Source: Streptomyces sp. CBMA29
GTDB taxonomy: Bacteria > Actinomycetota > Actinomycetes > Streptomycetales > Streptomycetaceae
Direction: 5' to 3'
DNA: 64,000 bases
Assembly (NCBI RefSeq): GCF_014596445.1
Contig: NZ_MECL01000150.1
Span: forward strand, 16,772 to 80,771
The position numbers and the translations under genes were made by a program. The first letter of the stretch is position 1, and every line of letters begins with the position of its first letter. The notes under the pieces were generated by a model, which did not search any database, was not told the DNA's origin, and saw only the letters and a list, made by a program, of their open reading frames with translations. Shown here piece by piece: positions 1 through 11,070 of the stretch.

Positions 1-36
1 CACACGAACCCGCGCCTCTGCGAGCAGGAAACTGCT

Positions 37-567
37 CTATGCGACGACAGCCCTGGCTTTTGAGAATTCACTCACTATTCCACCGGATTGACTTCTCTCG
101 ATCAGTGAGCCTTCGCTGGAGAGAAGAACCTCGGAAACATCGACACGTATGCATACCGGTGAGCCCGCCGCGTGAAGCAGACCAACGCACGTTCGATAGG
201 TCTCACCGGCATTGCTCTTCGTTTTTCCAGCCACGAGGTAGATTACCTTACCCACGTCGACACTCTGCACTACCAGGCTCTCAGGAACGAGATTCCTGAA
301 TCCCTTCGCGCGCATATCAGGTTGACTGCCTTGAAGTGCGGAGAATTCCATTTGATAAATTGGTCTCGATGATGCACCGAAGTCGCCAGGTAGTGCGCGC
401 CCCCGCGCCGTCAATTGATGACCCAGGACGGTTCCCCATGCCAGGCAAGAGAGCGCGACGGCATATCGGGCAAGCGGTGAGCTCGCGAGCAGGAGCGCTA
501 CTGCGACGATACTCAAGGCGCATGCTGTCGTGATAAAAATTACCGCACCTGGGCGCAACTTCGGCAT
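37..567 (-). CDS. Hypothetical membrane-anchored protein (176 aa)
   Basis: I do not recognise a family. The protein starts with a short basic stretch followed by about 50 hydrophobic residues that could form two membrane helices (roughly residues 8-28 and 32-48). The rest (residues 50-176) is soluble, with alternating hydrophobic positions that suggest beta structure. ATG at 567 is preceded by an AAGGA-like ribosome site, and the gene ends in TAG at 37-39. It stands alone, with about 500 bases without a clear gene upstream. A small membrane protein with an extracytoplasmic or cytoplasmic sensor-like domain is possible but is only inference. Confidence 0.7.
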   Translation of the reverse strand: MPKLRPGAVIFITTACALSIVAVALLLASSPLARYAVALSCLAWGTVLGHQLTARGRALPGDFGASSRPIYQMEFSALQGSQPDMRAKGFRNLVPESLVVQSVDVGKVIYLVAGKTKSNAGETYRTCVGLLHAAGSPVCIRVDVSEVLLSSEGSLIERSQSGGIVSEFSKARAVVA

Positions 568-1077
568 AAGGTTCCGTCCTTCGGGCTCGAGAGTTCTCTG
601 TGTGATGGATGGGCGGCGAAGCCCGCCCCCGAGCGCTGCTGCCGCACCGGGGGCGGGCCGACGCCACTGCCGCCGCGGCGATCAAGCAGCCGATGCCCCC
701 CGTTGCTCCTCAGAAGAGACCCGCTCCGGCCCCGGCAGCGACGATGACTGCGGCCCGGAGGCGTCCTCGCCGCAACCGTGCCATCAACCGCGCCGACAGC
801 ACATCCCGCGCCTCCGCCACCCCGTACGACGGCGGCGACGCGACGGTCCCCTCCCGCTCGGGCCCAGGCGCGGCGAGCGCCACCCCGACCCCGAACGCCG
901 AGCGTCCCCCCACCCTGACCTCACGAACCCTCCCCAGAGACCGCACAGTTGCTCAATCAAGCAACCAGCAGATCTTCACACGGTCACCACATGGCGGGGA
1001 ATAGGTAAAGGGATACCCAAGCACGTCTCATGGGCGCCGTGAATTCACGCTCCCGCGAGCTTCGTGGAGAAGAGGCG
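568..1077. other. Gap with no clear gene
   Basis: About 510 GC-rich bases. A minus-strand GTG reading frame of 78 codons (710-946) ends in a hydrophobic alanine/glycine-rich tail, but it has no ribosome site and no recognisable motif. I see no RNA gene or convincing promoter. It may hold a decayed gene fragment. Confidence 0.4.
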
Positions 1078-1953
1078 TCAGGGAGCGGCGGAGGCGCGGG
1101 GGGCGCGGGCGAGTTGGCGGGACTGGGCTACGAGGCGGTCGGCGGTGTCCCAGACCTCGGCGTCTTCTTCGAGGAGGCCGCCGGCGAGATTGCGGGTGGT
1201 GAGGGCGATACGGAGGGGGCCGGGGGCGGGGCGGGCGCGGAGGTGGACGGTGAGTTCGAGGGTGGGGACCCAGCCCTGGAGGCCGAGGTCGAAGGCGGTG
1301 GGGGGCAGGGCGTCCACGGCCAGGAGGAGCGAGAGGGCGTCGTGGTCCCGGCCGTCGGCCAGGCCGAACCAGCCGCGCATGTCACCCCGTCCCGAGGGCG
1401 CGCCGACGGCCCAGCCCGCGGTGGCCGGATCGAGCCGGAGCGCGATGCGGTCGAGGAGGGCGCTGGAGCCGGGCAGCGGCGCGCCGCCCTCGGGGGCGTC
1501 CTCGGGGCCGACGCAGTCCGCGTACTCCGGCATCGACGGCGCGGGCGCGGTGGTGCGTACGTCGTCGGGCAGCGCGCCCAGGTCGCCGTACGCGGCGATG
1601 ACCCGCATCCGCTCGACCTCACGGCCCTGCTCGTCGGTCTGGCAGAGCGACGCCTGCCCGCTGGAGAGGGTCCGGCCCGCCCGTACCGTCTCGGTCCTGA
1701 TCACGGCGGGGCCGGGGCGTGAGGCGGTCAGGTAGTGGGCGGTGATGGTGAAAGGGTCGTCGTGCGGCAGCGCGTCGCGCAGGGCGCGGGCGACGACGGC
1801 GAGCAGATAGCCGCCGTTGACGGCCGCGGCGATGGTCCAGCCCGGTGACAGGTCGATGTCGTACGTGCCGGGCTCGCCCGGCCGGGCCGCCACCGCCGTG
1901 TCGCGGTCGAATTCGCTGTCGCCGAGGGTCGCGCGGGCTGTCGCATGTGCCAT
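1078..1953 (-). CDS. Thioesterase family protein (TesB-like, double hotdog)
   Basis: The product is 291 aa, the usual size for actinobacterial TesB-like acyl-CoA thioesterases built from two hotdog folds. The N-terminal half reads WTIAAAVNGGYLLAVVARAL and then ITAHYLTASRPGPAVI, the typical first-hotdog core in which the long helix is followed by the HYL strand. The second half (GWFGLADGRDHDALSLLLAVDALPP) carries the second hotdog helix. It probably hydrolyses acyl-CoA thioesters in the cytoplasm, but the substrate cannot be read from sequence. ATG at 1953 fits the family N-terminus. It is a single gene transcribed away from the gene at 2084-2743, with a 130-base spacer. Confidence 0.85.
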   Translation of the reverse strand: MAHATARATLGDSEFDRDTAVAARPGEPGTYDIDLSPGWTIAAAVNGGYLLAVVARALRDALPHDDPFTITAHYLTASRPGPAVIRTETVRAGRTLSSGQASLCQTDEQGREVERMRVIAAYGDLGALPDDVRTTAPAPSMPEYADCVGPEDAPEGGAPLPGSSALLDRIALRLDPATAGWAVGAPSGRGDMRGWFGLADGRDHDALSLLLAVDALPPTAFDLGLQGWVPTLELTVHLRARPAPGPLRIALTTRNLAGGLLEEDAEVWDTADRLVAQSRQLARAPRASAAP

Positions 1954-2083
1954 ACCCCGATGTTACCCAGCGGTAGAGACCTCGTGTCCACCGCTGGCGG
2001 TTTCCCGCCGCCGCGACCGGCCGCGAGACCCCGCCGTTCCTCCGTACGGCCCGGCCCGTACGGCCCGGCCCGGACGGAGTCCG

Positions 2084-2743
2084 CTACTCCCCTTCCGCCG
2101 CCGCGCTCCTGCGGTGCCACGCCCGCGGCGCCCGCCAGCGGAACCGCAGCGCCAGCAGCCGCAGGACGAAGGCGACCAGCGCCGCGAGCCCCGCGGTCAC
2201 AGCGCCCAGCACGTCGAAGTGGATCAGCAGCGCGACCGTACTCGCGCCGACCAGGGCCGGGACGGCGTACAGGTCGCGGTCCCAGCGCAGCAGCGACGGC
2301 ACCTCGTTCGCCAGCAGGTCGCGCAGGACGCCGCCGCCGGCCGCCGTGGCGAGGCCGAGCGCGACGGACGGGGTGAGCCCGAGCCCGTACGTGTGCGCCT
2401 TGATCGTGCCGGTCACGCAGAACAGCCCGAGCCCGGCCGCGTCGAAGACGTTCATCGTGGCGTTGATCCGCTCGACCTCGGGGTGCAGGAAGAAGACCAG
2501 CGCGGTGGCGACCAGCGGCGTCGAGAAGTAGCCGATGTCGGTGAAGGCGGCGGGCGGCACCGCGCCGATGACCAGGTCGCGGAAGACCCCGCCGCCGAGC
2601 GCCGTGACCTCGGCGAGCACCGCCATGCCGAACACGTCGTAGTTCCTGCGGACCGCCGCCAGCGCGCCGGAGATCGCGAAGACGAAGATCCCGACGACGT
2701 CGAGCGTGTGCTGGACGGTGGGCGTGAACAGATCCGTGGCCAT
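2084..2743 (-). CDS. Trimeric intracellular cation channel (TRIC/UPF0126) family membrane protein
   Basis: The product is 219 aa with about seven hydrophobic helices arranged as two repeats of a three-helix unit, as in the YicG/UPF0126 family. Diagnostic pieces are DVVGIFVFAISGALAAVRR at the N-terminus, ALGGGVFRDLVIGAVPP in repeat one and AAGGGVLRDLLANEVPSLL in repeat two. The paired GGGxxRDL motifs are the family hallmark. Bacterial TRIC homologues form trimeric monovalent cation channels in the cytoplasmic membrane. It starts at ATG 2743 and has no operon partner. Length and motifs match the family well. Confidence 0.9.
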   Translation of the reverse strand: MATDLFTPTVQHTLDVVGIFVFAISGALAAVRRNYDVFGMAVLAEVTALGGGVFRDLVIGAVPPAAFTDIGYFSTPLVATALVFFLHPEVERINATMNVFDAAGLGLFCVTGTIKAHTYGLGLTPSVALGLATAAGGGVLRDLLANEVPSLLRWDRDLYAVPALVGASTVALLIHFDVLGAVTAGLAALVAFVLRLLALRFRWRAPRAWHRRSAAAEGE

Positions 2744-2822
2744 GCCGATGTTGTACTACGGCCCGCCGCCGGACCCGCGAAACCCACCGTACGAGCCCGG
2801 CGCCCGCCCCCGTCGCGACTGC

Positions 2823-4099
<1,277 letters not shown>

Positions 4100-4103
<4 letters not shown>

Positions 4104-5179
4104 AGCTTCGGTTCGATCTCTTCGGTCCAGATCCGGAGGCGGTCGGCCTCGCCGAGGTGGCAGGCGGCCATGTGGCCGGGACCGACCTCGCGCAGTTCCG
4201 GCACGTCCGTCTCCGCGGCGCCGCCGGTCAGTGCCGCGTACGGGCAGCGCGGGTGGAAGGCGCAGCCGGACGGCACGTTGATCAGGCTGGGCGGGGTGCC
4301 CTTGACCGGGTTGAGCCGTTCCAGGCGCTCCCGGTCAAGGCGCGGCATGGAGCCCAACAGGCCCCAGGTGTACGGGTGCCGGGGCGCCGTGAACAGCGTC
4401 TCGGCGGTGCCGCGCTCCACGGCCCGGCCCGCGTACATCACCAGCAGGTCGTCGGCGACCTCGGCGACCACCCCGAGGTCGTGGGTGATCATGATGACCG
4501 CGGAGCCGAACTCCTTTTGCAGGTCCCGGATCAGGTCCAGGATCTGCGCCTGCACGGTCACGTCGAGCGCGGTCGTCGGCTCGTCGGCGATCAGCAGCTC
4601 GGGGTTGTTGACCAGCGACATGGCGATCATCGCGCGCTGCCGCATACCGCCGGAGAACTGGTGCGGGTAGTCCGAGAAGCGCTTCCTGGGCTCCGGGATG
4701 CCGACCCGGTCCAGCATCTCCACGGCCCGCTCGGCCGCGACCCTCCGCGACGCCTTCTGGTGCACCCGGTACGCCTCGACGATCTGCGCGCCGACCGTGT
4801 AGTAGGGGTGCATCGCGGAGAGCGGGTCCTGGAAGATCATCGCCATCTTGCGCCCGCGCAGCCGCCGTACGTGGTCCGGGTCCGCGGCGACCAACTCCTC
4901 GCCGTCCAGCCAGACTTCGCCGGATATCCGGGCCCGCGAGGTGCGGTGCAGACCCATGATGCCCAGCGACGTCACGGACTTGCCCGAGCCGGACTCGCCG
5001 ACGATGCCGAGGGTACGGCCGCGCTGGAGGTCGAAGCTGAGGCCGTCGACCGACTTCACCAGGCCGTCGTCGGTGTCGAAGTGGATCCGCAGGTCGCGTA
5101 CCGACAGATACGCCTCCCCCGCCGGAGCGGCACCCGCGGTGTCGCTCTCGGGGGCGGTGCTGCCGTCCGTGGTGCTCAC
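4100..5179 (-). CDS. oppD: Oligopeptide ABC transporter ATP-binding protein OppD/DppD
   Basis: The 359-aa ATPase has Walker A GESGSGKS, Q-loop MIFQDPLSAMHP, signature SGGMRQRAMIAMS, Walker B LLIADEPTTALD and the oligo_HPY tail SGCAFHPRCPY. It pairs with OppF to energise peptide uptake through OppB and OppC. I chose the GTG at 5179 (VSTTDGS) because it overlaps the oppB stop by four bases (GTGA) and because the family N-terminus (LSVRDLRIHFDTDDG) begins shortly after. The frame stays open further upstream through oppB but is not protein-like there. Its own stop overlaps the oppF start. Confidence 0.93.
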
Positions 5180-6186
5180 GAGTACCTCACGCGGGGGTCG
5201 ATAGCGGCGTACAGCAGGTCCACCACAAGGTTGCAGAAGACGATGAAGGTGGCCGCGACCATCGTCACGCCGAGCACGATCGGCAGGTCGTTGTCCTTGA
5301 CGCCCTGCACGGCGTAGGCGCCGACTCCCTGGAAGGAGAAGACGCGTTCGGTGATGATCGCGCCGCCGATCAGCAGGCCGAAGTCCATGCCGAAGATGGT
5401 GACGATCGGGGTCAGGGCCGCGCGCAGCGCGTGCTTGCCGACGACCGTCCGCTCCGGCAGGCCCTTGGCCCGCGCGGTACGGATGTAGTCCTCGCCCATC
5501 GTCTCCAGCATCCCGGCTCTGGTGAGGCGGGCGTACAGCGCGGAGTAGAGGAAGGCCAGCGCGATCCACGGCAGGATCAGATTCCACGCCCATTGCGCGG
5601 GATCGGTGGTGAACCCGACGTATTCGACGTTGTCCCAGATCGTCCACTTGTAGGAGAACAGGCCGAGCAGCACCATGCCGGTGAAGAAGATCGGAAGCGA
5701 GACACCGGCCAGAGCCACGCCCATGGAGACCCGGTCGAAGATCGTGCCGCGCTTGAGCGCGGAGATGACGCCGATGACGACACCGGAGACCACCCAGATC
5801 ACGGCCGCGCCGATCGCCAGCGAGAAGGTCACCGGGATACGGGACTTGATCTGCGGCCACACCTCGACGTGCGACTTGAAGGAGTAGCCGAAGCAGGGGC
5901 GGTGGCAGACCGCCGCGTCCGGGCCGAACTTGTAGTTCGCGCCCATGACGATGGCCTTGATGAAGTGCCAGTACTGCTGGTAGAGCGGCAGGTCCAGCCC
6001 GAGGTTCTTCTTGACCGCCGCGATCGACTCGGGGTTGGCGTCCTTGCCCACGTACTGGGTGGCCAGTTGGGTCGTGCTCTGGCCGCCGATCTTGGGGACC
6101 AGGAAGAAGATCGCGAAAGTGACCGCGCTGACGACAAGCACCAGGATTATCGCGGCGATCACGCGTCGAATGATGTACGCAGTCAC
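5176..6186 (-). CDS. oppB: Oligopeptide ABC transporter permease OppB/DppB
   Basis: The 336-aa integral membrane protein begins with the typical OppB/DppB start MTAYIIRRVIAAIILVLVVS. It continues with a large periplasmic loop and a BPD_transp_1 domain. The EAA-like loop, which contacts the ATPase, reads LYARLTRAGMLETMGEDYIR. The cysteine-containing loop insertion at about residue 95 (AAVCHRPCFGYSF) is common in actinobacterial members. It lies between the binding-protein gene (95-base gap) and oppD (4-base overlap), so it is in the same transcript. Confidence 0.93.
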   Translation of the reverse strand: MTAYIIRRVIAAIILVLVVSAVTFAIFFLVPKIGGQSTTQLATQYVGKDANPESIAAVKKNLGLDLPLYQQYWHFIKAIVMGANYKFGPDAAVCHRPCFGYSFKSHVEVWPQIKSRIPVTFSLAIGAAVIWVVSGVVIGVISALKRGTIFDRVSMGVALAGVSLPIFFTGMVLLGLFSYKWTIWDNVEYVGFTTDPAQWAWNLILPWIALAFLYSALYARLTRAGMLETMGEDYIRTARAKGLPERTVVGKHALRAALTPIVTIFGMDFGLLIGGAIITERVFSFQGVGAYAVQGVKDNDLPIVLGVTMVAATFIVFCNLVVDLLYAAIDPRVRYS

Positions 6187-6281
6187 AGCGGTTCGGCGCC
6201 GGGTCCGCCGGGCCGGGGGTCAACCCCGGTCCCGGCGGACACCGATGCCTTCACCTGCCTTCCGGTGTTCGGTGCTCTCGC

Positions 6282-8057
6282 TTACTTGGAGGAGCTGAGC
6301 AGCAGGTAGTCGTACATGCCCAGGTACGCCTGAGTGATCGTCACGTTCGTGGCGCTCTCCGGGCGGTACAGCAGGTTCTTGCGGTAGATCAGCGGCACGA
6401 CGGTGGCGGTGTCGAGCACCATCTTGTCGATGTCGCCCCACGCCTTCTCACGGGCGGCCGCGTCGGTGTTGGCGATCGCGTCCGACAGCGCCTTGTTGAT
6501 GGCCGGGTCGTTCAGCTCCATCAGGTTGTTGCCGCCGGACGGCTTGATGGCGCTGCCGTCCACGATCTGGTCGAGGAAGCCGTAGCCGGTCGGCCAGTCG
6601 GCGCCCCACGCCATCATCATCAGGCCGAGCTGGTGCTCGTGCACGTAGCTCGGGACACCGGCGAAGTTGGCGAAGTACTTGCCCGCCGGGTAGCTCTTGA
6701 TGTTGGCGGTGATGCCGACCTGCTTGAGCGAGTTCTGCACCGCGGTGGCCTGCGCCATCTCGGCCGGACGGTCCGAGCGGGCGGTCAGGTTGGTGGTGAA
6801 GCCGCCCGGCTTGCCGCAGGCGGTCAGGGCCTGCTTGGCCTTGGCCGCGTCGCCCTTGTTGCCCTCGGTCGGGTACTGGTCGAACTTCGCGTAGCCGTTG
6901 ACGGTCGGCGGGAGCAGCGTGGTGGCGATGTCGCCCTTCACGCTGCCGCCGATCGCGGTCTGCACCGACACCTTGTCGATCGCGTACTCGACGGCCTTGC
7001 GGCACTCGATGTTGTCGAACGGCGCGACCTTGGAGTTGATCGCCATGTACGCGGTGGCGCCGGCGTACGAGTCGTCGGTGCTGCCCTTGTACTTGGGGCC
7101 GAGCACCTTGCCCTGGGTCTGCGGGGTGACACCGGTACCGCCGGAGTCCACCGTGGTGTTGCCCGCCAGCAGGTTGTTGTCGATGGTGACCGCGTCGACC
7201 TTGAACTTGATCGTGTACTTCTCCGGCAGCGGGTTGCGCACCGGGTCGGTGGCCTGGCTCCACTGCGGGTTACGGACCAGCGTGGCGCCCGCGCCCTCGG
7301 TGTACGAGGAGAACTTGTACGGGCCGGACGAGACGATGTGCTTCACGTAACCGGCGCCGTCGTCCTTCGCCTGCGGCACGGGGGCCGTCTGCGAGAACGT
7401 CGCCAGGTAGTCGAAGTCCGCGAAGGGCTTGGCCAGGTGGAAGACGATCGTGGTGTCGTTCGGGGTCTCGATGGACGCGAGCCCGTTGGGGTTCTTGTCC
7501 TTGTACGGACCCTGGTACTTGTCGCCGCCCGCCAGGTACGCCTTGAAGTACGTCGGACCGTTGGACAGCGCCTCGGGCGCGAAGTTGCTGCGCTCGATCG
7601 CGTACTTGATGTCCTTGGTGGTGATCGGCGTGCCGTCTTCGTACTTCAGCCCGGACCGGATGGTGTACGTCCAGGTCTTGGCGTCCGCGCTGGCCTTGCC
7701 GAGTCCGGTGGCGAGGTCGGGGACGACGGTGAGGCCGTCCTTGCCCGCGGCGGGCTTGAAGGTGAGCAGGGTACGCGCGTAGAGGCGGGAGAAGTTCTGC
7801 ACCCAGCCGTAGTACGTGTTGCCCATGTCCAGGGAGTCCGGCACGTCGGAGTTCTCCATCACGACCGTCCCCCCCTTCTTGTCGGACTTGTTGACGATCG
7901 AGGTGAGCGCGGCGTCGGAGCCGGAGGCGGACTTGCCGCTGCCGCTGCTCGGGTTCTTGCCGCCCTTGTCGTCCTTCGAGTCACTGCTGCACGCGGATGC
8001 TCCCAGGGCCAGAGCCATGGCAAGCGCCAGCGCGGCTGTCGCTTTTCTGCTGTTCAT
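6282..8057 (-). CDS. oppA: Peptide ABC transporter substrate-binding lipoprotein OppA/DppA
   Basis: The 591-aa extracellular solute-binding protein belongs to family 5 (SBP_bac_5). The first 25 residues are a lipoprotein signal peptide (MNSRKATAALALAMALALG) ending in an ASAC lipobox, so the mature protein should be lipid-anchored outside the membrane. A glycine/serine/lysine-rich linker follows. Family 5 signatures include ARTLLTF, TWTYTIRSGLKYEDGTPIT and AIERSNF. I prefer the ATG at 8057 because it has GGAGG 11 bases upstream and begins the signal peptide directly. It lies between the two permease genes, an unusual position. Confidence 0.93.
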   Translation of the reverse strand: MNSRKATAALALAMALALGASACSSDSKDDKGGKNPSSGSGKSASGSDAALTSIVNKSDKKGGTVVMENSDVPDSLDMGNTYYGWVQNFSRLYARTLLTFKPAAGKDGLTVVPDLATGLGKASADAKTWTYTIRSGLKYEDGTPITTKDIKYAIERSNFAPEALSNGPTYFKAYLAGGDKYQGPYKDKNPNGLASIETPNDTTIVFHLAKPFADFDYLATFSQTAPVPQAKDDGAGYVKHIVSSGPYKFSSYTEGAGATLVRNPQWSQATDPVRNPLPEKYTIKFKVDAVTIDNNLLAGNTTVDSGGTGVTPQTQGKVLGPKYKGSTDDSYAGATAYMAINSKVAPFDNIECRKAVEYAIDKVSVQTAIGGSVKGDIATTLLPPTVNGYAKFDQYPTEGNKGDAAKAKQALTACGKPGGFTTNLTARSDRPAEMAQATAVQNSLKQVGITANIKSYPAGKYFANFAGVPSYVHEHQLGLMMMAWGADWPTGYGFLDQIVDGSAIKPSGGNNLMELNDPAINKALSDAIANTDAAAREKAWGDIDKMVLDTATVVPLIYRKNLLYRPESATNVTITQAYLGMYDYLLLSSSK

Positions 8058-8161
8058 GCCGAGGAAAGCCTCCAAATCGAATGGATATACGTGGTTTCAG
8101 CGGTGGTACGGGCGGGCTGGTACCCGGTACGGGCGGTGCGGCGTGGCGTGCTTGCGGCCGT

Positions 8162-9160
8162 TCACTTGCTGCGCGGGTCGAGGGCGTCGCGCAGTCCGTC
8201 GCCCAGCAGGTTGAAGGCCAGTACGGTGATGAAGATCGCGAGGCCGGGGACGACCATGTACTGCGGGTCGGCGTAGAAGAGGTCGACGGCGTCGTTGAGC
8301 ATGCCGCCCCAGGACGCCTGGGGTGGTGCGATGCCGACGCCGAGGAAGCTCAGGGCGGCCTCGAAGAGGATGTTGGTCGGGATCAGCAGCGTCGAGTAGA
8401 CGAGGATCGGCGCGACCAGGTTGGGCAGCAGTTCCTTGAAGAGGATGAAGGGGCCGCGGGCGCCCATGCTGCGGGCGGCTTCGACGAACTCGCGTTCGCG
8501 CAGGCTCAGCGTCTGGCCGCGCACGATGCGTCCCATGTAGGGCCAGTTGAAGAAGCCGATCACGAAGATCAGCACGCTGATCCGCAGCGGCAGCCCGTTC
8601 ATCCCGAAGGCGCCGTCCTGGAGCGAGGCGGAGATCGAGATCGCGAAGAGCAGCAGCGGGAAGGCGAGGAAGGTGTCCATCAGCCGGCTGATCAGGCTGT
8701 CGACCCAGCCGCCGTAGTACCCGGCGATGACGCCGAGGACGGTGCCGATGATGTTGGACAGGATCGTCGCGCCGGTCGCCACCAGCATCGAGACCCACGA
8801 GCCCTCGATGATCCGGGCCAGCAGGTCACGGCCGAACTGCGGGTCGATGCCCAGCGGGTGGGCCCAGCTCATGCCGCCGAACGGGCCCTTGGGGGCGACG
8901 CGGACGGGGTCCACGAGGTCCTGGTGGAAGGCGGTCGGGTCGAGGCCGAAGACGTGCTCGATCGGCTTGGCCAGGATCGCGAGCAGCACCAGCAGGATGA
9001 CGACGACACCGCCGGCCACCGCCACCTTGTCGCGCTTGAAGCGCATCCAGGCGATCTGACCGAGGGACCGGCCCTCGATCTGGCTCCGCTCGACCCCGCT
9101 GAGAATGGCTTCCGGCTGTGCCTCGGCCTGCCCGTGGGTGGTCTCAATCGGTGCGGTCAT
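8162..9160 (-). CDS. oppC: Oligopeptide ABC transporter permease OppC/DppC
   Basis: The 332-aa permease has the N-terminal OppC domain (GQIAWMRFKRDKVAVAGG), a membrane helix, a loop containing HPLGIDPQFGRDLLARII, and the BPD_transp_1 domain. The EAA-type loop (REREFVEAARSMGARG) contacts the ATPases. The C-terminus GDGLRDALDPRSK is the classic family ending. It is the first gene of the minus-strand cluster, 104 bases upstream of oppA, so the promoter is expected in the spacer upstream of 9160. Confidence 0.93.
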   Translation of the reverse strand: MTAPIETTHGQAEAQPEAILSGVERSQIEGRSLGQIAWMRFKRDKVAVAGGVVVILLVLLAILAKPIEHVFGLDPTAFHQDLVDPVRVAPKGPFGGMSWAHPLGIDPQFGRDLLARIIEGSWVSMLVATGATILSNIIGTVLGVIAGYYGGWVDSLISRLMDTFLAFPLLLFAISISASLQDGAFGMNGLPLRISVLIFVIGFFNWPYMGRIVRGQTLSLREREFVEAARSMGARGPFILFKELLPNLVAPILVYSTLLIPTNILFEAALSFLGVGIAPPQASWGGMLNDAVDLFYADPQYMVVPGLAIFITVLAFNLLGDGLRDALDPRSK

Positions 9161-9469
9161 GGTGTGACTGACCCCTCTCGCCGGCGGGTAACCGGCGCGC
9201 GCCCGCCGCTGTAGCGGCTTTACTCATCAGTCGTGCTGCTGGTGCGAGTTGCATGACGTGCGTGATGCATGAACTGGCTCTGCAGAAAGTGCTGTTGGTA
9301 CGAGGCGGTGCAGGTGGTGCAGATGACAACGGGGGACCTGAGGCCCTTGCCGCTGGATTCTTCTGTGATGTGTCGATCACCCGCCAGCCCTCACCACGAA
9401 GGGATGCGCAACTGTGATGTGGTGATTCATCGACCGTTACCGACGCGTACCTCGGGGTACGGTCGTGTG
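9161..9469. promoter_or_regulatory. Divergent promoter region between oppC and the DUF885 gene
   Basis: These roughly 300 bases separate two divergent transcription units, so both promoters should be here. The sequence is less GC-rich than the flanking genes and contains near-repeats such as gcatgacgtgcgtgatgcatg around 9251-9271. I cannot assign a specific operator or -10/-35 with confidence. Confidence 0.4.
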
Positions 9470-10990
9470 GTGAACGAGCGGCTGCGTGCGGTATGCGACC
9501 TGATGGTGCCGGTGGTACGGGAAATGGCGGGGCGTCACGAGTACGACGGCCGTGTCCAGGACCTGTCGCCGGACGGCGTCCGCCGCGGCCTCGACGCGAT
9601 GGCCCGCGCCCAGCGCGCCGCGGGACCGCTGGAATCCGCCCACGACGACCGGCACCTGACGGTCTTCGAGGAGGCGCTGCGCGTGCAGTACGGGGACCTG
9701 GAACTGCACAGGCGCGACCCGTACCCGCATCTGTCCAATCTCGAACTCGCCTGCTACGACCGGGAGTACGCGTCCGGGCGGGAGCGCGCCAAGGCCCGCC
9801 GCAAGCATCTGGCGCGCTGGCCGGAGGCGGTGGACGGCGCCGTGGCGTCGCTCGACCGGGTGAGCGCGCCGGTCGCGGACGCGCTGCTCGGCGCCGTACG
9901 CGGACTCGCCGCCGGGCTCGACGCCGAGGACAGCCCCGACACCGCCGCCGCACTGGCCGCGCACGGGCGGCTGGTCGCGCACATCGAGCGGGCCGCCGAG
10001 CACGGCGACCCCGACCCCCGGCTCGGCGGCAACGCGCTGGCCGCGCTGATGGGCAGTCAGGAGGGCCTGAGCGTGGACCTGTCGGCGCTCGCCGTCGAGG
10101 CCGACCGGGAGCGCGCCCGGCTCACCGAGCTGCTGGTCGACTCCTGCCGCGCGTACGACCGGCACCGGCGCGTGGACGAGCTGCTGCCCGAGCTGATGGC
10201 CGACCACCCCGACGCCGACGGCGTGATCCCCGAGGCGGCCAGGCTCACCGACGAGGTGATCGCCTTCACCCGTGCGCACAAGCTCGCGCCGTACGTGGAC
10301 GGGGACTGTCTCGTCGGACCCGCGCCGCCTTCCCGGCGCTGGGCCATGGCCATGATGAGCTGGGCCGCGCCCGCCGAGGCCGATGCCGCGTCCTGGTACC
10401 ACGTCACTCCGCCGGAGCCGGACTGGCCGGCCGAGGAGCGCGAGGAGTGGCTGACCGTCTTCAGCCGCACGAGCCTGCCGTCGATCACCGTCCACGAGGT
10501 CGCTCCCGGGCACTTCGCGCACAGCCGCTCGCTGCGGCGGGCCGCGACGCCGGTGCGGCGGGTCCTGCACAGCCTCTCCTTCGCCGAGGGGTGGGCGCAC
10601 TACGTCGAGGAGGTCTGCCTCGAAGAGGGGTTCCGGGCGCGGGACCCGCGCTTCGCGATCGGGGTCGCGCTCGAAGCGCTGGTCCGCGTGACGCGGCTGA
10701 CGTGTTCCATCGGGCTGCACACCGGGGCGCTCTCCATAGAGGACGCGACCCGGCTCTTCATGCGCGACGCCCATCTGGCCCGTGCCGGGGCCGCCGCCGA
10801 GGCGCGGCGCGGCACCTTCGACGCCGCCTACGGGCGTTACACCTGGGGCAAGCTGGAGATCATGCGGCTGCGCGAGCGGGCCAAGCGGAAGCCGGCCTTC
10901 ACCTTGCCCGGTTTCCACGCCGCCCTGCTCGCCCTGGGCAGCCCGCCGCTCGGCCTGATGTCCGCCGCCCTCGACGGTGCCGGGTCGTAG
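9470..10990 (+). CDS. DUF885 family protein, putative zinc metallopeptidase
   Basis: The product is about 506 aa. DUF885 proteins carry an HExxPGH-type zinc motif, here HEVAPGHF at about residue 343, followed about 30 residues later by EGWAHYVEE, whose glutamate is the expected third ligand. The fold is largely helical, and the cellular substrate is unknown. The frame is open well upstream (to about 9269), but protein-like sequence begins near the two adjacent GTG codons at 9467 and 9470 (VVNERLRAVCDLMVP). The ribosome site is weak, so the start is uncertain. It stands alone and converges on the SseB-like gene to its right. Confidence 0.8.
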   Translation: MNERLRAVCDLMVPVVREMAGRHEYDGRVQDLSPDGVRRGLDAMARAQRAAGPLESAHDDRHLTVFEEALRVQYGDLELHRRDPYPHLSNLELACYDREYASGRERAKARRKHLARWPEAVDGAVASLDRVSAPVADALLGAVRGLAAGLDAEDSPDTAAALAAHGRLVAHIERAAEHGDPDPRLGGNALAALMGSQEGLSVDLSALAVEADRERARLTELLVDSCRAYDRHRRVDELLPELMADHPDADGVIPEAARLTDEVIAFTRAHKLAPYVDGDCLVGPAPPSRRWAMAMMSWAAPAEADAASWYHVTPPEPDWPAEEREEWLTVFSRTSLPSITVHEVAPGHFAHSRSLRRAATPVRRVLHSLSFAEGWAHYVEEVCLEEGFRARDPRFAIGVALEALVRVTRLTCSIGLHTGALSIEDATRLFMRDAHLARAGAAAEARRGTFDAAYGRYTWGKLEIMRLRERAKRKPAFTLPGFHAALLALGSPPLGLMSAALDGAGS

Positions 10991-11013
10991 GGGGTCGCTC
11001 ATTGCCGCTCGGG

Positions 11014-11070
11014 CTAGTCCTCAATCACCGGCCGGGCTCAAAAGATGTCCTCAAACGCCGGACGGGCTAG
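11014..11070. repeat. Two copies of a short interspersed Streptomyces repeat
   Basis: Between convergent genes, tcctcaatcaccggccgggct and tcctcaaacgccggacgggct lie close together in the same orientation. The second form is a short element I recognise as frequent in Streptomyces intergenic DNA. It is somewhat palindromic (ccggcgtttga and its complement) and may act in transcript 3' ends. Confidence 0.55.

Noticed and set aside
710..946. Minus-strand 78-codon frame in the gap
   Set aside because: It starts at a GTG without a ribosome site, has no recognisable motif and is arginine/alanine-rich like random high-GC translation.
1030..1735. Long plus-strand frames over the thioesterase-like gene
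   Set aside because: They are antisense frames kept open by GC bias; the minus-strand product has the family motifs.
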